A stretch of DNA of 64,000 bases from Flavobacterium alvei (GCF_002920895.1 NZ_PQVG01000005.1:1-64000), one strand, 5' to 3'. Numbered from the stretch's first letter, positions 26,524 through 36,185 are shown. A program made the numbers and translations. Notes: generated from the letters alone by a model not told the origin.

Positions 26524-27672
26524 ATGAAAAAACTCAAAGGGATTACGTGGAATCACACCAGAGGTTTATTGCCAATGGTAGCCACTTCCCAACGTTTTAC
26601 GGAGCTGAATCCCGGCATCGAGATCAGCTGGGAGAAAAGAAGTTTACAGGAATTTGCCGATGCTTCCATCGAAGATTTAGCCAAACGATTCGACCTCTTG
26701 GTTATCGACCATCCTTGGACGGGTTTTGGCGCACACACCAATGCCATCCTTCCTTTATCCGATTATCTTTCTCCCGAATACATCAAAGACCAAGAAATAA
26801 ATACCGTTGGGCGTTCTTATGGAAGTTATGTTTTTAGCGACAAACTATGGGCATTGCCAATAGACGCAGCTACTCCCGTGGCATCGGCTCGATTGGATAT
26901 TTTGAAAGAACAAGGATTAAAAGTCCCTGAAACCTATGATGATTTATTGGCTTTGGCCAATAAAGGATTGGTCGCTTTCGCGGGAATCCCGGTAGATGTA
27001 TTGATGAGTTTTTATATGTATTGCTGTAGTTTGGGCGAAGCACCGTTTCAATCTCAAGAAAAAGTAATTTCGGTCGAAACAGGAACAAAAGCCTTGCAAC
27101 AATTTAGGGAATTGGCGCAATTAATCGACCCAGCCAATTTCAACAGAAACCCTATTCAGGTTTACGAAGCGATGGTCAACACCGATGAAATCGCCTACTG
27201 CCCTTTTGCTTATGGTTATTCCAATTATTCCCGAACAGGCTACAGCAAAAACTTGCTCCATTTTTACGACTTGGTAAAATTGAACGCCCAACCAATGATT
27301 AGCTCTTTGGGCGGAACCGGATTGGCGGTTTCTTCTTTTAGCCAACACATTCCCGAAGCTATCAAATATGCCGAATTCACGGGTTCGCCCCAAGTGCAAC
27401 AAAATATTTTCGCCGACAACGGCGGACAACCGGGACATTTACAAGCTTGGAAAAGCGACCGAATCAATGGTGTAACACACGATTATTTCAAAAATACCTT
27501 GCCGGCTTTGGAAAGAGCTTTCTTGCGTCCGAGATATTCCGGGCATATGTACTTCCAAGACCACGCCGGTGATGTCGTTCGCGATTATTTGATGAAAGGC
27601 GGTAACGAAGAATCGGTTTTGTCAGCAATGAATGAGCTTTACGTGAAGTCTTTAAACTTGCAAGCGAAATGA
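26524..27672 (+). CDS. Solute-binding-protein fold (family 1) without signal peptide
   Basis: A 382-residue protein with the look of a carbohydrate ABC-transporter solute-binding protein (SBP_bac_1): ELNPGIEISWEKRSLQEF, then LPLSDYL, LWALPIDAATPVASARLDIL and IPEAIKYAEFTGSPQVQQNIF in the usual order. It lacks any signal peptide or lipobox, starting directly MKKLKGITWNHTRGLLP, so it should stay in the cytoplasm. I prefer ATG 26524, which follows an A-rich stretch. ATG 26494 would add ten charged residues, still no signal. No family-1 ABC permease is nearby. Its stop overlaps the first CoA-transferase start (ATGA). A non-transport role, as enzyme partner or sensor, is an inference. Confidence 0.8.
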   Translation: MKKLKGITWNHTRGLLPMVATSQRFTELNPGIEISWEKRSLQEFADASIEDLAKRFDLLVIDHPWTGFGAHTNAILPLSDYLSPEYIKDQEINTVGRSYGSYVFSDKLWALPIDAATPVASARLDILKEQGLKVPETYDDLLALANKGLVAFAGIPVDVLMSFYMYCCSLGEAPFQSQEKVISVETGTKALQQFRELAQLIDPANFNRNPIQVYEAMVNTDEIAYCPFAYGYSNYSRTGYSKNLLHFYDLVKLNAQPMISSLGGTGLAVSSFSQHIPEAIKYAEFTGSPQVQQNIFADNGGQPGHLQAWKSDRINGVTHDYFKNTLPALERAFLRPRYSGHMYFQDHAGDVVRDYLMKGGNEESVLSAMNELYVKSLNLQAK

Positions 27673-28814
27673 AACCATTAGAAGGACTTATCGTTTTAGA
27701 ATTTTGTCAATTTTTGGCAGGACCTTCTGCGGGATTAAAATTGGCCGATTTAGGTGCCAGAGTCATCAAAATTGAACGCCCCATAAAAGGCGAAGCTTGC
27801 CGACAACTCAGCATCAAAGACCTTTTTGTGGACGAAAGCAGTTTGCTGTTTCACACCATCAACAGAAACAAAGAATCTTTTGCCGCCGATTTAAAAAATC
27901 CTGAAGATTTAATTTTGGTAAAAAAACTGATTGCCAAAGCAGATATTATGACCCATAATTTCCGTCCAGGCGTGATGGACAAAATTGGGTTGACTTTTGA
28001 AGATGCCTTGACCATCAACCCAAAAATCATTTACGGAACCATTACGGGTTATGGCGAAAAAGGCCCGTGGGCAAAAAAACCGGGACAAGATTTACTGTTG
28101 CAATCACTATCAGGATTAAGTTGGTTGAGCGGACGAAAAAGCCAAGAACCCGTTCCTTTCGGCTTGGCCGTGGCCGACTTGATGTGTGGCAATCATTTCG
28201 TACAAGGAATTTTGACCGCATTGTTGAAAAGAGCCAAAACTGGAAAAGGTGTTCAAGTAGAAGTAAGTTTACTTGAATCGGTTTTGGATATTCAATTCGA
28301 ATCGATTACCTCCTTTTTGAATGACGGCGGACAATTGCCCGAAAGAGGCGATGTCAAAGGAAGTGCGCACGCTTTTTTGAGTGCTCCGTATGGCGTTTAC
28401 CAAACCCAGGACGGCTACATTTCCTTGGCAATGGGCGACTTGCTTTTCATTGGAAACCTATTGGGAATTAATTTAGAAAAATACGCAGACAAGCACCAAT
28501 GGTTCGCTTCGAGGGACGAAATAAGAGAATTATTGACTGCCAAATTAATCACACACAAATCTGATTATTGGTTAAGCATATTACAAAGCAAAGGCGTTTG
28601 GTGTGGAAAAGTATTAAATTACAATGATTTAGACAGTCAAGCTTTCGTGAAGGATTTGCAATTGAAACAAACCGTGAAAAATTCGGCGGGAGAAACATTG
28701 GTGACCACCAGAAGCCCGATTCAATTGGACGGAGCAATTTTAGCCAGTTCGAAAGCCGCTCCAAAAGTGGGCGAAGATAATTTACAGATACACGAACAAT
28801 TTTTAAATAACTAA
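27669..28814 (+). CDS. CaiB/BaiF family (class III) CoA-transferase, copy 1
   Basis: A 381-residue CoA-transferase of the formyl-CoA:oxalate/succinyl-CoA type. The start [19 protein letters not shown] and [14 protein letters not shown] form the CoA-binding region, [15 protein letters not shown] and [13 protein letters not shown] are conserved, and [12 protein letters not shown] (about residue 140) carries the catalytic Asp that forms the acyl intermediate. The enzyme moves CoA onto a carboxylic acid. Which acid is unknown. It overlaps the upstream SBP-like gene by four bases and is followed two bases later by a clear paralogue, so a two-subunit enzyme is possible. Confidence 0.9.
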   Translation: MKPLEGLIVLEFCQFLAGPSAGLKLADLGARVIKIERPIKGEACRQLSIKDLFVDESSLLFHTINRNKESFAADLKNPEDLILVKKLIAKADIMTHNFRPGVMDKIGLTFEDALTINPKIIYGTITGYGEKGPWAKKPGQDLLLQSLSGLSWLSGRKSQEPVPFGLAVADLMCGNHFVQGILTALLKRAKTGKGVQVEVSLLESVLDIQFESITSFLNDGGQLPERGDVKGSAHAFLSAPYGVYQTQDGYISLAMGDLLFIGNLLGINLEKYADKHQWFASRDEIRELLTAKLITHKSDYWLSILQSKGVWCGKVLNYNDLDSQAFVKDLQLKQTVKNSAGETLVTTRSPIQLDGAILASSKAAPKVGEDNLQIHEQFLNN

Positions 28815-28815
28815 A

Positions 28816-29955
28816 ATGAAACCATTGGAAGATTATTTAATAGTAGATTTTAGCCAGTTCCTTTCCGGGCCATCGGCCAGTTTGCGATTGGCGGATTTGG
28901 GTGCTCGTGTCATCAAAATTGAGAAACCCGGCACTGGAGACATTTGCCGAACTTTATATACTTCGGATTTGATAATGAATGGCGAATCGTCCATTTTTCA
29001 TACCATCAACCGAAACAAGGAATCCTTTGCCATCGATTTCAAACAGCCCGATGGACTCGAAAAATTAAAAAACCTATTGGCAAAAGCAGACGTGGTGATG
29101 CACAACTTCAGACCCGGAGTGATGGAACGCGTGGGTTTGAGTTATGATGAAGTCAAAAAAATCAATCCAAATGTGGTTTATGCCGAAATTTCGGGTTACG
29201 GAAACCATCCTGATTTAAAAGATTTGCCGGGACAAGATTTATTGTTGCAATCGCTGACTGCCTTGACTTGGTTGAGCGGCAATCAAGATGACGGTCCAGT
29301 TCCTATGGGTTTGTCAATTGTGGATATGTTGGCTGGAGCGCATTTGGCACAAGGAATTTTGGCGGCTTTGTACAGAAAAGCAACGCACAACATCGGAGCA
29401 TTGGTGCAAGTAAGTATGTTGGAATCAGCTTTTGATTTTCAGTTCGAAACCATTACGACTTATTTTAACGACGGTGGCGAATTGCCCGTTCGAACCAAAA
29501 GCAACAATGCCCACGCCTATTTGGGTGCGCCTTATGGAATTTACAAAACCCAAAATGGATTTTTGGCTTTGGCAATGGGGTCGATTCCCATTTTGGCTGA
29601 ACTTTTAAAATGCGATGCACTGTTGCAATTTCCCGAGAATAAATTTGGATTAAGAGACGAAATCAAGAATATATTGGCCACGCATTTGCTTACACAGAAT
29701 ACCGAATTTTGGTTGAACATTTTGGAACCCGCCGACATTTGGTGTGCCAAAGTATTGAACTACCAAGAGCTTTTTGCCGAAGAGGGTTTCAAAGTTTTGG
29801 AGTTCACTCAGGAAGTTCAAATGCTGGACGGCTATTCCTATCAAACGACCCGATGTCCGATTAAAATTGACGGCGAATATTTTACTTCAACTAAAGGCTC
29901 TCCAAAATTAGGGCAAGACAACGAACGAATTATTAATGAATTTATTGATTGCTAA
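28816..29955 (+). CDS. CaiB/BaiF family (class III) CoA-transferase, copy 2
   Basis: A 379-residue paralogue of the preceding gene. Motifs are in the same places: [42 protein letters not shown] and [13 protein letters not shown] with the catalytic Asp kept. The two copies align along their whole length but are clearly diverged, so this is not a recent duplication. Retained catalytic residues in both argue for two activities or a heterodimer. It ends in a TAATG overlap with the second SBP-like gene. Base composition is richer in G+C than the housekeeping genes. Confidence 0.9.
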   Translation: MKPLEDYLIVDFSQFLSGPSASLRLADLGARVIKIEKPGTGDICRTLYTSDLIMNGESSIFHTINRNKESFAIDFKQPDGLEKLKNLLAKADVVMHNFRPGVMERVGLSYDEVKKINPNVVYAEISGYGNHPDLKDLPGQDLLLQSLTALTWLSGNQDDGPVPMGLSIVDMLAGAHLAQGILAALYRKATHNIGALVQVSMLESAFDFQFETITTYFNDGGELPVRTKSNNAHAYLGAPYGIYKTQNGFLALAMGSIPILAELLKCDALLQFPENKFGLRDEIKNILATHLLTQNTEFWLNILEPADIWCAKVLNYQELFAEEGFKVLEFTQEVQMLDGYSYQTTRCPIKIDGEYFTSTKGSPKLGQDNERIINEFIDC

Positions 29956-31178
29956 TGGACAAAATAAGAATCGCCATCCGAAAATTCGACCCTTTTGAAA
30001 GCACCTTGCAAAAGCTGTGGGACTTGTTTTGCCTAGAAAAGAATATCGACGTGAAAGCCGAAATGATTCCTTTGGAATTGAACGACTTGTACGAAGAAAC
30101 CATTGCTAAAAATGGATTGAAAAATGGCGATTGGGATATTGCCCACCTCAACACGGACTGGATTTTTGACGCTGCGAATGAACAAGCGGTTCTCGATTTA
30201 AACCCATTAATTGCCGAAAATGCACCACAAAATTATCCCGAAGGTTGGCATCAATCGTTGTTGCATTTACAACAAATCAATGGCGGAACCTATGGTTTGC
30301 CTTTTCACGACGGGCCGGAATGTTTGATTTACAGAAAAGATTTATTTGAAAACCCAATCGAAAAACAAAATTTCAAGAAGCAGTTTGGCTATGAATTGCA
30401 TCCCCCAAAAACCTGGACGGAATTCACCCAAATAGCCGAGTTTTTCAATCGTCCAGCAGAAAATTTGTACGGCTGTGTTTTTGCCAATTATCCTGATGGA
30501 CACAATATGGTTTTCATCTTTTGTTTGTTGTTTTGGACCAAGGGAGGCTCTTTGTTGAATTCCCGAAATCAAATCGACATCAACCGCCCGGAAGCTGTTG
30601 CGGCATTGGATTATTACAGAAAAATTTCCAACAACAAGAAGGCCGTTCATCCCCAATCGATAGATTTTGGTTCGGTTGAGGCAGGAATGGCTTTCGCCAA
30701 AGGAGAAGTGGCGATGTCCATCAATTGGTTTGGTTTTGCCTCGATGTGTGAAGTCATCGAAGAATCGAAAGTGAAAGGCAAAGTCGACATTGCGGAATTG
30801 CCGCACGACGAAAAGCACGAAACAGCTTCTTTGAACGTGTATTGGCTTTATACCATTGGAACTGGAAGCAAGCATCAAAAACTGGCTTACGACTTTATTC
30901 AATTTGCCACCACGCCCGAAAGCGACAAATTATTGACAACCGAAGGCGGAATTGGCTGTCGAAAATCCACTTGGAACGATGCGGAAATCAACAAAACGAT
31001 TCCGTATTACCACAAGTTGGAACTCTTGCACGAAACGGCCTTGACCTTGCCGCAAACACCGATTTGGCCAAAAGTCGCCGAATTGATAGACAAAATGATC
31101 TTGAAAGCATTGGAAACCGACATTCCATCCGAAAAACTAGTTTCAGCAACACAAATCACCATTCAAAACATTGTTTAA
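29955..31178 (+). CDS. Second solute-binding-protein fold without signal peptide
   Basis: A 407-residue family-1 solute-binding-protein homologue. LPFHDGPECLIYRKDLFENP, PPKTWTEFTQIAEFF, INRPEAVAALDYYRKI, MAFAKGEVAMSINWFGFA and AYDFIQFATTPESDKLLTTEGG are characteristic of the sugar-binding type. It begins [19 protein letters not shown] with no hydrophobic leader, so like its companion it is predicted cytoplasmic. ATG 29955 overlaps the preceding stop by one base, so translation is probably coupled. It is only distantly similar to the first SBP-like protein. An in-frame TTG two codons earlier makes no difference to localisation. Confidence 0.8.
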   Translation: MDKIRIAIRKFDPFESTLQKLWDLFCLEKNIDVKAEMIPLELNDLYEETIAKNGLKNGDWDIAHLNTDWIFDAANEQAVLDLNPLIAENAPQNYPEGWHQSLLHLQQINGGTYGLPFHDGPECLIYRKDLFENPIEKQNFKKQFGYELHPPKTWTEFTQIAEFFNRPAENLYGCVFANYPDGHNMVFIFCLLFWTKGGSLLNSRNQIDINRPEAVAALDYYRKISNNKKAVHPQSIDFGSVEAGMAFAKGEVAMSINWFGFASMCEVIEESKVKGKVDIAELPHDEKHETASLNVYWLYTIGTGSKHQKLAYDFIQFATTPESDKLLTTEGGIGCRKSTWNDAEINKTIPYYHKLELLHETALTLPQTPIWPKVAELIDKMILKALETDIPSEKLVSATQITIQNIV

Positions 31179-31179
31179 A

Positions 31180-32247
31180 ATGAACATTCCCTATAAACCT
31201 TTATTGCCCGAAACCCAGCAACCCATCATCATCATTGGTGCCAGCGGAATCGTGAAAGATGCGCATTTGCCTGCTTATGAAATGGCTGGTTTTACCGTTT
31301 TTGGCATTACCAACAGAACGCTTTCGAAAGCACAGGATATGGCAAAACAATTTGGTATTCCAAATGTTTTTGAAAACGTGGCCGAGGCCGTAAAAAATGC
31401 ACCATCGAATGCCGTTTACGACATTACGGTTTTACCCGATCAATACATCGAAATCTTGGAGCAATTGCCTGACGGAGCCGCGGTTCTCATCCAAAAACCG
31501 ATGGGCAACGATTTGGCGCAAGCCCGAGAAATCGTGGCGGTTTGCGAAAGAAAAAAACTAGTCGCAGCCATCAATTTCCAGTTGCGTTTTACCTCTTTTG
31601 TCAGTGCTGCACGACACATCATCAATCAAGGAATTATTGGCGATTTGTATGATTTGGAAGTTAAAGTTACCGTGAACACACCTTGGGAATTGTTCCCGCT
31701 CATCAAGGAACATCCGAGATTGGAAATCCTTTTTCACAGCGTGCATTACATTGATTGCATTCGTTCGTTTTTGGGAAATCCAAAAGGCGTTTATGCCAAA
31801 ACTAGCCATCATCCTTTGAAAAAATTATCCTCTTGTCGTTCTTCGATTATTTTGAATTATGACGAAGCGATGCGTGTGGTCATCAACACGAATCACGATC
31901 ATCATTTTGGACCAAAACACGAAGAAAGCTACATCAAATGGGAAGGAACCAAGGGAGCGATTAAAGCCAAAATGGGCTTGTTGATGAATTATCCCGATGG
32001 AATGCCAGACGAATTTGAAATTGCATTGCCGAATGATGACGGTGCATTCGAATGGAAGAAAATCGAATTGGAAGGTTCTTGGTTCCCGGAAGCCTTTATT
32101 GGTACAATGTCCAATTTGATGCGCTTCAAGGAAGGTTCCGACGACAAATTATTGGCCAGCGTGCAAGACGTTCTCGACACAATGAAAGTGGTTGAAGCTT
32201 GTTACATCAGCAATAAAAATGGAGGCGTTTCAATAGATGAATTATAA
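31180..32247 (+). CDS. Gfo/Idh/MocA family oxidoreductase
   Basis: A 355-residue NAD(P)-dependent oxidoreductase of the glucose-fructose oxidoreductase/inositol dehydrogenase family. IIIIGASGIVKDAHLPAYE is the dinucleotide fold, DITVLPDQYIEIL leads to the EKP-equivalent QKPMGNDLAQAREI (Gln replaces the usual Glu, Lys kept), and HSVHYIDCIRSFLG supplies the conserved C-terminal-domain His. Such enzymes oxidise sugars, sugar acids or cyclitols. ATG 31180 is two bases after the previous stop. It is likely the redox step of this cluster. Substrate unknown. Confidence 0.85.
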   Translation: MNIPYKPLLPETQQPIIIIGASGIVKDAHLPAYEMAGFTVFGITNRTLSKAQDMAKQFGIPNVFENVAEAVKNAPSNAVYDITVLPDQYIEILEQLPDGAAVLIQKPMGNDLAQAREIVAVCERKKLVAAINFQLRFTSFVSAARHIINQGIIGDLYDLEVKVTVNTPWELFPLIKEHPRLEILFHSVHYIDCIRSFLGNPKGVYAKTSHHPLKKLSSCRSSIILNYDEAMRVVINTNHDHHFGPKHEESYIKWEGTKGAIKAKMGLLMNYPDGMPDEFEIALPNDDGAFEWKKIELEGSWFPEAFIGTMSNLMRFKEGSDDKLLASVQDVLDTMKVVEACYISNKNGGVSIDEL

Positions 32248-32258
32248 AATAATTTAAA

Positions 32259-32332
32259 CCATATAAGGCATATAAGTTCATATAAGCCACAACAAAAGCA
32301 AAAACTTAAATGACCTTATATGCCTTATATGG
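32259..32332. repeat. Perfect 18-base inverted repeat with TATAAG repeats
   Basis: CCATATAAGGCATATAAG (32259-32276) is the exact reverse complement of CTTATATGCCTTATATGG (32315-32332). A third CATATAAG lies just inside the left arm. It fills the gap between the Gfo/Idh/MocA gene and the MaoC gene inside an otherwise tight cluster. It may be a REP-like intergenic repeat or an RNA hairpin, and it has no terminator U-run. Confidence 0.75.
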
Positions 32333-32353
32333 TGAACAAAACAAAATAAAAAT

Positions 32354-32794
32354 ATGTATTTCAAATCCACCTTTTTCGAAGATTACCAACTCAATGAAAA
32401 GCGAGTAACTTTAGGAAGAACCATAACCGAAACTGATTTTGTGGTGCACGCCGGACACACGGGCGATTTTTTTCCGCATCATATGGATGAAGAATGGTGC
32501 AAGACACAGCCTTTCGGCCAACGAATTGCCCACGGAACGATGGTTTTCAGCATTGGCATTGGCTTGACCGCATCGGAAATCAATCCGGAAGCTTTTTCGA
32601 AAGGCTACGACCGAATGCGCTTTGTGAAACCGGTTCATATTGGTGACACCATCCATTCCGAAATTACAATTTCTGAAAAAGGAGAAGCCAAAAGACCCGA
32701 AATGGGCACCGTGACAGAACATGTCGAAATCATCAACCAAAGAGGTGAAGTGGTTATGGTGTGCGACCATCTATTATTAGTAAAAAAGAAATAA
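32354..32794 (+). CDS. MaoC family dehydratase
   Basis: A 146-residue hot-dog-fold protein of the MaoC/R-hydratase family. [25 protein letters not shown] carries the catalytic Asp and His, followed by [15 protein letters not shown] (the HG-loop) and [16 protein letters not shown]. These enzymes add or remove water at a 2-enoyl-CoA (or similar thioester). Next to two CoA-transferases, it suggests that the acid is activated to its CoA thioester and then dehydrated or hydrated. It is separated from the upstream genes by the inverted repeat and followed by the transporter after 22 bases. Confidence 0.88.
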   Translation: MYFKSTFFEDYQLNEKRVTLGRTITETDFVVHAGHTGDFFPHHMDEEWCKTQPFGQRIAHGTMVFSIGIGLTASEINPEAFSKGYDRMRFVKPVHIGDTIHSEITISEKGEAKRPEMGTVTEHVEIINQRGEVVMVCDHLLLVKKK

Positions 32795-32816
32795 CCTTAA
32801 AACCAAAATTATAATT

Positions 32817-34127
32817 ATGCAAGTAACGAACCAAATGGGCGATCAACACGAAGTGCCAACAGAAGAAGGGGTAGGAAACGGAAAAAAATATCTTTTGCCT
32901 TTTATTTTAATAACCAGTTTGTTTTTCCTCTGGGGAATGGCTCACGGTCTCGATGGTATTTTAATTCCGCATTTAAAAAAAGCCTGCCAACTCAACAACA
33001 GACAATCGACATTGATTGATACGTCTATCTTTTTTGCCTATTTTATAATGGCAATTCCGGCTGGAATGATTATTAAAAAAATAGGCTATAAAAACAGTAT
33101 TATTACAGGTTTATTAGTTTTTGCTTCAGGAGCATTTCTTTTTGTCCCTGCTGCAAATAGCACAAACTTCGAGCTTTTCTTATTTGCTTTATTTGTAATT
33201 GGTTGCGGATTAACTATTCTTGAAACCAGTGCCAATCCGTATGCAGCTATTTTAGGCCCGGCAAAATCTTCCTCTAATAGGTTGAATTTGGCCGCATCGT
33301 TTAACGGTTTGGCGGTAACTATTGCACCTTATTTGGGAGGTGTATTTATACTATCTGGAATTAACTACACCCCAGAACAAATGGCTGCTATGCCCGACGC
33401 TACCAAGGCAGCTTATTTTCTTGAAGAAGCATCGGCAGTAAAATTACCTTATATCATTTTAGGAAGTATTTTGGTTTTGGTAGCCATTGTATTTTATTTT
33501 ATGCACTTGCCTTCAATGGTTTCAAAAGAAACCGAAAATGAAGTTAAACCAGGTTTTTTCTCTGTTTTAAAATTTTCGCATTTGAGTTGGGCGGTTGTCG
33601 CACAGTTTTTTTATGTAGGCGCCCAAGTTTGTGTGACTAGTTTTTTCATTCGAATTGCTCAAAAAGAAGCTGGTTTAGATGAAAAAACGGCTGCATTTTA
33701 TTTAACGGCTTATGGCTTCTTATTTATGGCCGGTCGTTTTAGTGGTACTCTCTTTTTAAAATTCATTAAAGATTATATTTTGCTTTCTGTTTATTGTGTT
33801 ATTAGCGTATTATTATGTTTAGTAGCCATTTACGGAAGTGGCATTTACATTATTTATGCTCTTGGTGGTATTGGATTCTTTATGTCTATAATGTTTCCAA
33901 CAATATTCTCTTTGGGATTAGTAGGCTTAAAATCGAATACCGAAACGGGTTCTTCTTGGTTGGTGATGTCCATCGTAGGCGGAGCCATTTTACCTTATGG
34001 AATGGGAACTTTAATCGATATGAAACACGATGATATTCAAGCGGGATATATTATTCCATTGGTTTGTTTCTTGGTCATTCTATTTTTTGGATTAGTGGGA
34101 CATAAAGTAAAAACGGTGGAAAGTTAA
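32817..34127 (+). CDS. fucP: FucP-type sugar:H+ symporter (MFS)
   Basis: A 436-residue, 12-helix MFS transporter of the fucose:H+ symporter family. FFLWGMAHGLDGILIPHLKKA is the helix-1 signature, followed by FFAYFIMAIPAGMIIKKIGYK and LETSANPYAAILGP, all typical of FucP and of related Bacteroidota permeases for glucose, galactose or N-acetylglucosamine. L-fucose is favoured by the fucose-type enzymes nearby, but family members differ in substrate. It is the last gene of the plus-strand cluster, closed by a strong terminator. Its base composition is nearer the genome average than that of the CoA-transferase genes. Confidence 0.85.
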   Translation: MQVTNQMGDQHEVPTEEGVGNGKKYLLPFILITSLFFLWGMAHGLDGILIPHLKKACQLNNRQSTLIDTSIFFAYFIMAIPAGMIIKKIGYKNSIITGLLVFASGAFLFVPAANSTNFELFLFALFVIGCGLTILETSANPYAAILGPAKSSSNRLNLAASFNGLAVTIAPYLGGVFILSGINYTPEQMAAMPDATKAAYFLEEASAVKLPYIILGSILVLVAIVFYFMHLPSMVSKETENEVKPGFFSVLKFSHLSWAVVAQFFYVGAQVCVTSFFIRIAQKEAGLDEKTAAFYLTAYGFLFMAGRFSGTLFLKFIKDYILLSVYCVISVLLCLVAIYGSGIYIIYALGGIGFFMSIMFPTIFSLGLVGLKSNTETGSSWLVMSIVGGAILPYGMGTLIDMKHDDIQAGYIIPLVCFLVILFFGLVGHKVKTVES

Positions 34128-34152
34128 ACGAAATAAATTTATTTAATAACTT

Positions 34153-34190
34153 AAAAACCCAAGATAGTTTCATTTCTATCTTGGGTTTTT
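34153..34190. terminator. Bidirectional terminator between fucP and the OmpA gene
   Basis: AAAAACCCAAGATAG (34153-34167) pairs perfectly with CTATCTTGGGTTTTT (34176-34190) around an eight-base loop, with U-tracts on both strands. It serves the two convergent operons. Confidence 0.88.
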
Positions 34191-34242
34191 CTATTTATAA
34201 TGCCTCTAAAACCGATTTGTTTTTATAGGCTTAAATAACGTT

Positions 34243-36174
34243 TTATTCCATCGAAACAACAATAAACTCACTTCGTCTGTTGGCTTGATGTTCTTCTTCG
34301 GAACATTTCACACCATCGGCACATTGGTTTACTAATTGGGATTCACCATACCCTTTTCCTGTTAGTATGCTAGCATCAACGCCATTTTTCACTAACCATT
34401 CCATAGTGGCTTTCGCTCTTTTTTCAGACAAGACTTCATTGTATTTAGCAGTTTGACGACTATCAGTATACGAACGAACATCAATTTTCATAGTTGGGTT
34501 TTGTTTCATTACATCCAATATTTTCTCCAATTCGAATGCTGCTTCTTTGGTAATTTCGGATTTGTTCAATGCAAAATAAATCACTTTGATTCCAAAACAT
34601 TTAGCCAAATCACCTCCAACAACTACTTTACATCCTGCTTTCTCCAAAGCCACCGGAAAACTGGTCGTACCATCAGTTGTACTAACAATTACTTTGTTTT
34701 CTTTGGTCACATAATCTTCTGCTTGAACTCTTACATAATAGGATTTTCCGCAAACTGCTTCAAATGAATAATGTCCATTCGCATATGATATGGATTCTTT
34801 CTGCAATTCAAATTTCTCATTGAACAAACTCACTTTGGCATTAGGCAAAACAATTTTGCTTTCCATATCGGTAATAAGCCCCTCTATTTGTTGTTTGCAG
34901 ATGATTTCCGATAATTTATAAATATCATCAAATCCCTTACCTCCTGCTCGATTGGAACTAAAAAAACCTTTTCCTTCTTGATCTATAATCATTGCAAAAT
35001 CATCTTGAGAGCTATTGATGGGCGCTCCAACATTTTGTGCTTTTGAAATAGTTCCGTCTTGTTCAATAGGAGCAACAAAAATATCAAATCCTCCAAGTCC
35101 AGGTCGGCCGTCGGTGGCAAAATATAATTTGTTATCAGGTGATACAAAAGGAAAAGATTCTCTACCTTCGGTATTCACTGCGCTTCCTAGATTGACTGGT
35201 TTTCCAAAACTATCGCCTTGAATAGCTACTTTGTATAAATCCGATTGACCTAATGTTCCCGACATATCTGAGGCAAAATACAAAGTTTTTCCATCAGGAC
35301 TCAAGGCTGGATGAGCTATACTGTAGTTGTTATTATTGAATGGCAATTCTATTACGTTGCCCCAAGAATCACCTGTTAACGTGGCTTTATATAATTTGAG
35401 TCGGGTGATTTTTTCATCATCTTTTCCTTTTTTACCATCCAAAAAGTTGTTTCTTGTGAAATATACGGTTTTACCGTCTTTGGAAAATACTGGAGTCGAT
35501 TCGTGAAACTTGGAATTGATCTCTTTACCTCCAAACTGTTTTGGAGCATCTAATTTGCCATTTGGAAGAATTTCCGAGGCATAGATATCAGTAAAAGATT
35601 GATTGGTTTGTTCAAAGACCTTACTGGAATTATTTTCTGCCACTCGAGAGGAGGCAAAAATTAATTTATTTCCTAAAAGGGTACTTCCATAATCGGAATA
35701 TTCGGAATTAATTCCAGCATCGGAAACGGTAAAATGTCCTGAATTGGCTTTTATTTCTTCTAGGTAATTTTTATTATCAGCATATAGCTTAGCTCTTTTG
35801 TCGTTGCCTGATTTTTTATTGAATTGATCCATCATTTCATTGGCTTTATCGTAGTTCCCAATAGATTTCAAACATTGTGCGTATCTGTAGCAATATTCTG
35901 GATCTTGTTCTTTGTTCATTGCAAAAAGTTCGCCATACCATTGGGCAGCCTTAGGCAATTCGGCATTAAAATAATAGGCGTTGCCTAATTTTTGAAACAT
36001 TTTTTCGTCTTTGTAGCCTTTAGCGGCAATACGCTCATAGGTTGCTATGGCGTCAACGTAAGCATTATTATCGTATTTTTTATTGGCTGCTGCTACTTGC
36101 GATTTTTGAGAATATCCTTGTTGCAAAAATCCAACTATCAAAAGTGTACTGTAAAGGAGTGTTTTTATTTTCAT
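34243..36174 (-). CDS. OmpA family protein with TPR and PD40 repeats
   Basis: A 643-residue exported protein (signal peptide MKIKTLLYSTLLIVGFLQQGYSQ). TPR-like helices (about residues 25-130) are followed by PD40/WD40-like beta-propeller repeats (such as FPFVSPDNKLYFATDGRPG and GFFSSNRAGGKGFDDIY), a carboxypeptidase-regulatory-like segment, and a C-terminal OmpA peptidoglycan-binding domain (about 525-640, with DVRSYTDSR and GYGESQLV). This architecture accompanies PorP/SprF proteins and T9SS-secreted adhesins in flavobacteria. It probably anchors the surface machinery to the cell wall. Last gene of the adhesin-porP-ompA operon, 11 bases after porP. Confidence 0.9.
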   Translation of the reverse strand: MKIKTLLYSTLLIVGFLQQGYSQKSQVAAANKKYDNNAYVDAIATYERIAAKGYKDEKMFQKLGNAYYFNAELPKAAQWYGELFAMNKEQDPEYCYRYAQCLKSIGNYDKANEMMDQFNKKSGNDKRAKLYADNKNYLEEIKANSGHFTVSDAGINSEYSDYGSTLLGNKLIFASSRVAENNSSKVFEQTNQSFTDIYASEILPNGKLDAPKQFGGKEINSKFHESTPVFSKDGKTVYFTRNNFLDGKKGKDDEKITRLKLYKATLTGDSWGNVIELPFNNNNYSIAHPALSPDGKTLYFASDMSGTLGQSDLYKVAIQGDSFGKPVNLGSAVNTEGRESFPFVSPDNKLYFATDGRPGLGGFDIFVAPIEQDGTISKAQNVGAPINSSQDDFAMIIDQEGKGFFSSNRAGGKGFDDIYKLSEIICKQQIEGLITDMESKIVLPNAKVSLFNEKFELQKESISYANGHYSFEAVCGKSYYVRVQAEDYVTKENKVIVSTTDGTTSFPVALEKAGCKVVVGGDLAKCFGIKVIYFALNKSEITKEAAFELEKILDVMKQNPTMKIDVRSYTDSRQTAKYNEVLSEKRAKATMEWLVKNGVDASILTGKGYGESQLVNQCADGVKCSEEEHQANRRSEFIVVSME

Positions 36175-36185
36175 AATGAGAACTA

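Noticed and set aside
28294-28304. An AATCGATTAC match to the operator core
   Set aside because: It lies inside the first CoA-transferase gene and lacks the outer GT. The eight-base core alone is expected a few times by chance in this AT-rich window.
30342-30902. A 186-codon open frame on the minus strand
   Set aside because: It lies wholly opposite the second SBP-like gene, has no recognisable domain and no promoter, and similar long antisense frames occur opposite other G+C-richer genes here.
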